Of a stretch of 64,000 nt of DNA, positions 62,500-64,000 are shown one piece after another. Numbering within the stretch: the first letter of the stretch is position 1; each line of letters starts with the position of its first letter. The notes below the pieces were generated by a model, which made no database searches, was not told the DNA's origin, and saw nothing but the letters and a program-made list of their open reading frames with translations. Position numbers and translations under genes: made by a program. This DNA is from Halomarina salina (GTDB taxonomy: Archaea; Halobacteriota; Halobacteria; Halobacteriales; Haloarculaceae): assembly GCF_023074835.1 (NCBI RefSeq), contig NZ_JALLGW010000001.1:2294001-2358000 (forward strand). Reading direction: 5' to 3'.

Positions 62500-64000
62500 A
62501 TGGTTTCGTTCCGTGCGTCGAGTCCGCGGGGCCGTATCGTCGTCTTCGCGCTGACGGTACTGGGGACGGCGCTCATCGCCGCCGCGCCGACTCCCGAGGG
62601 GCTCTCGATTCGGGGACAGTACGCCATCGCGACCACCTTCTTCGCGGCGTCGCTCTGGGTGACCGGCGCGTTCCCGCTGGCGGTGACCGCGCTGTCGATA
62701 CCGTTCGTGCTGACGACGTTCGGCGTCTACGCCGAACTGGACGCGGCGCTCGTCGGGTTCGCCGACCACCTCATCTTCCTGTTCGTCGCGGGGTTCATGC
62801 TGGCGAACGCGCTCCAGAAGTACGACATCGACCGCCGCATCGCGCTGTACCTGATGGCGCGGATGGGGAGTTCTCCGCGCCGACTCGTCCTCGCGGTGAT
62901 GCTGGCGACGGCGTTCCTCTCCATGTGGGTGTCGAACACGGCGACGGCCGCGATGATGACGCCAATCGCGCTGGGTGTCCTCGCCCAGGTCGTCGGCGAG
63001 CAGGGGGTCGCCGCCGCGTCCGGCGGGGCGGCCGGGTCGGGCAGCCCCGACGCCGCTCCGGACGGCGGGGCTGGGTCGACGGGGGAGTCCACGACGACCG
63101 ACGGAGCGCCGACAGGCGACGGAGCGACCGCCGGTATCGCCACGGACGACGGATTCACCAACATCCAGGTGTCGATGCTGCTCGGGACGGCCTACGCCGC
63201 CAGCGTCGGCGGCGTCGGCACGCTCATCGGGACGCCGCCGAACGCGGTGCTCGCCTCGCAGCTGAACGAGATACTCGGGTACGAGATCGGGTTCGCGCAG
63301 TGGCTCGCCATCGGCATCCCGGTCGTCGTCGTGACGCTCCCGCTGGTGTGGGCGCTGCTCGTCTACGTCCTCTACCCGCCGCGCGTCGAGAACGTGAGCG
63401 ACGCCCGCCAGCAGGCAGCCCGATATCTGGAGGAGGAGGGAGCGCTCGACCCCCGCGGCCGACGGGTCGCCTACATCTTCGCCGCGACGGCGGGCCTGTG
63501 GGTGCTGGGGGGTCTCGACACGTTCCTCGGTGGGTACCTCCCAGACGCCGTCAGAGTCACCGTCTTCGGCGGTGAGGGGCTCTCGCTGTTCGGCGTCGAG
63601 GGGCACCAGGGCGTGCTCTACTACGTGATGGTCGGGCTGGCGGCGGTTCCGGCGCTCGTCCTCGCGGACACGATGGAGTGGGACGAACTGGTGGACATCG
63701 ACTGGGGCGTCATCCTGCTGTTCGGTGGCGGTATCGCGCTCGCCGGCGGACTCGCCGACACGGGCGCGACCGAGTGGATCGCCGACAGCGTGTTCGGGTC
63801 GCTGACGGGCGCGCCCATCGTCCTCGTCGTCGGTGCGGTCGTGTTGCTGGTCATCTTCCTGACGGAGGTGACCTCGAACACCGCCACCTCGACGGTCATC
63901 GTCCCCATCCTCATCGGGCTGGGGAGCGCGTTCGCGGCGACGCTCGGTCTCGCGGAGGTGGAGGCGGCCATCTTCCTCGCGACGAGCGGTGCCATCGCCG
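62500..64000 (+). CDS. DASS/SLC13-family anion transporter (partial)
   Basis: The gene starts with ATG 62500 and continues beyond the right edge, 500 codons visible. It has many hydrophobic helices and both SNT motifs of the DASS fold: SNTATAAMMTPIAL near residue 145 and SNTATSTVIVPIL near residue 462. IGTPPNAVL is a further family hallmark near 245. A low-complexity Gly/Ala/Asp/Thr insert of about 45 residues sits in a loop just after the first SNT. It should import dicarboxylates, sulfate or a related anion with sodium. A sulfate/citrate role cannot be separated. Confidence 0.9.
   Translation, partial: MVSFRASSPRGRIVVFALTVLGTALIAAAPTPEGLSIRGQYAIATTFFAASLWVTGAFPLAVTALSIPFVLTTFGVYAELDAALVGFADHLIFLFVAGFMLANALQKYDIDRRIALYLMARMGSSPRRLVLAVMLATAFLSMWVSNTATAAMMTPIALGVLAQVVGEQGVAAASGGAAGSGSPDAAPDGGAGSTGESTTTDGAPTGDGATAGIATDDGFTNIQVSMLLGTAYAASVGGVGTLIGTPPNAVLASQLNEILGYEIGFAQWLAIGIPVVVVTLPLVWALLVYVLYPPRVENVSDARQQAARYLEEEGALDPRGRRVAYIFAATAGLWVLGGLDTFLGGYLPDAVRVTVFGGEGLSLFGVEGHQGVLYYVMVGLAAVPALVLADTMEWDELVDIDWGVILLFGGGIALAGGLADTGATEWIADSVFGSLTGAPIVLVVGAVVLLVIFLTEVTSNTATSTVIVPILIGLGSAFAATLGLAEVEAAIFLATSGAIA

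Overview
The window is a stretch of a haloarchaeal (class Halobacteria) chromosome. GC content is high, and nearly every predicted protein is rich in Asp and Glu. Many start codons sit about 25-32 bases below a TATA-like box with no ribosome-binding site (leaderless transcripts), and neighbouring genes often overlap as ATGA or GTGA. The families are also haloarchaeal or archaeal: DUF63, amphi-Trp, TbsP/DUF5821-like, Elp3, Pelota and archaeal-type RqcH. I see no rRNA, tRNA, CRISPR array, insertion sequence or phage gene.

1-37.4 kb is mainly chromosomal housekeeping and conserved haloarchaeal genes. In order it holds: a partial secreted metallo-beta-lactamase lipoprotein, an inositol-monophosphatase relative, a DUF63 membrane protein, a YcaO protein with a Cys-rich N-terminal partner domain, a cupin, a zinc alcohol dehydrogenase, a TbsP-like regulator and a CHAT (caspase-like) protease. 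Then come the one-carbon pair glyA and folD with a NUDIX gene, AIM24 and zinc-ribbon proteins, a gene that appears frameshifted near its start (14835-15453), DUF1028, and a likely small non-coding RNA (about 16768-16862). After that are amphi-Trp and PadR proteins, several membrane proteins, a class III aminotransferase, MutY, a degenerate RecJ-like protein, Elp3, two SHOCT membrane proteins flanking a kinase-like protein and a hydrolase, a flavin amine-oxidase-like protein, an amino-acid permease and a hydroxyacyl-CoA dehydrogenase.

37.4-49.7 kb is the most unusual part: a tightly packed, single-strand catabolic operon. A complete Dpp/Opp-type ABC importer (binding protein, two permeases, two ATPases) is followed, mostly by 4-base overlaps, by a small Cys-rich protein of unknown family, DUF917, DUF1177, AroM, an M29-like aminopeptidase, a nitroreductase and an Asp/Glu/hydantoin-racemase-family protein, with an Lrp/AsnC regulator just downstream. 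The gene content suggests uptake and breakdown of a cyclic or otherwise modified amino-acid or peptide compound (hydantoin-, thiohydantoin- or diketopiperazine-like). The substrate is an inference. On the opposite strand lie a thiamine-diphosphate decarboxylase-type enzyme and a metallo-hydrolase.

52.3-64 kb returns to conserved functions. It carries ribosome-rescue genes (rqcH and pelA, separated by an alcohol dehydrogenase), a universal stress protein, an RNase Z-like hydrolase, a small lipoprotein, a 41-residue zinc-finger protein, an AT-richer 346-base gap, an Lhr-type helicase and a DASS/SLC13 transporter that runs off the right edge.
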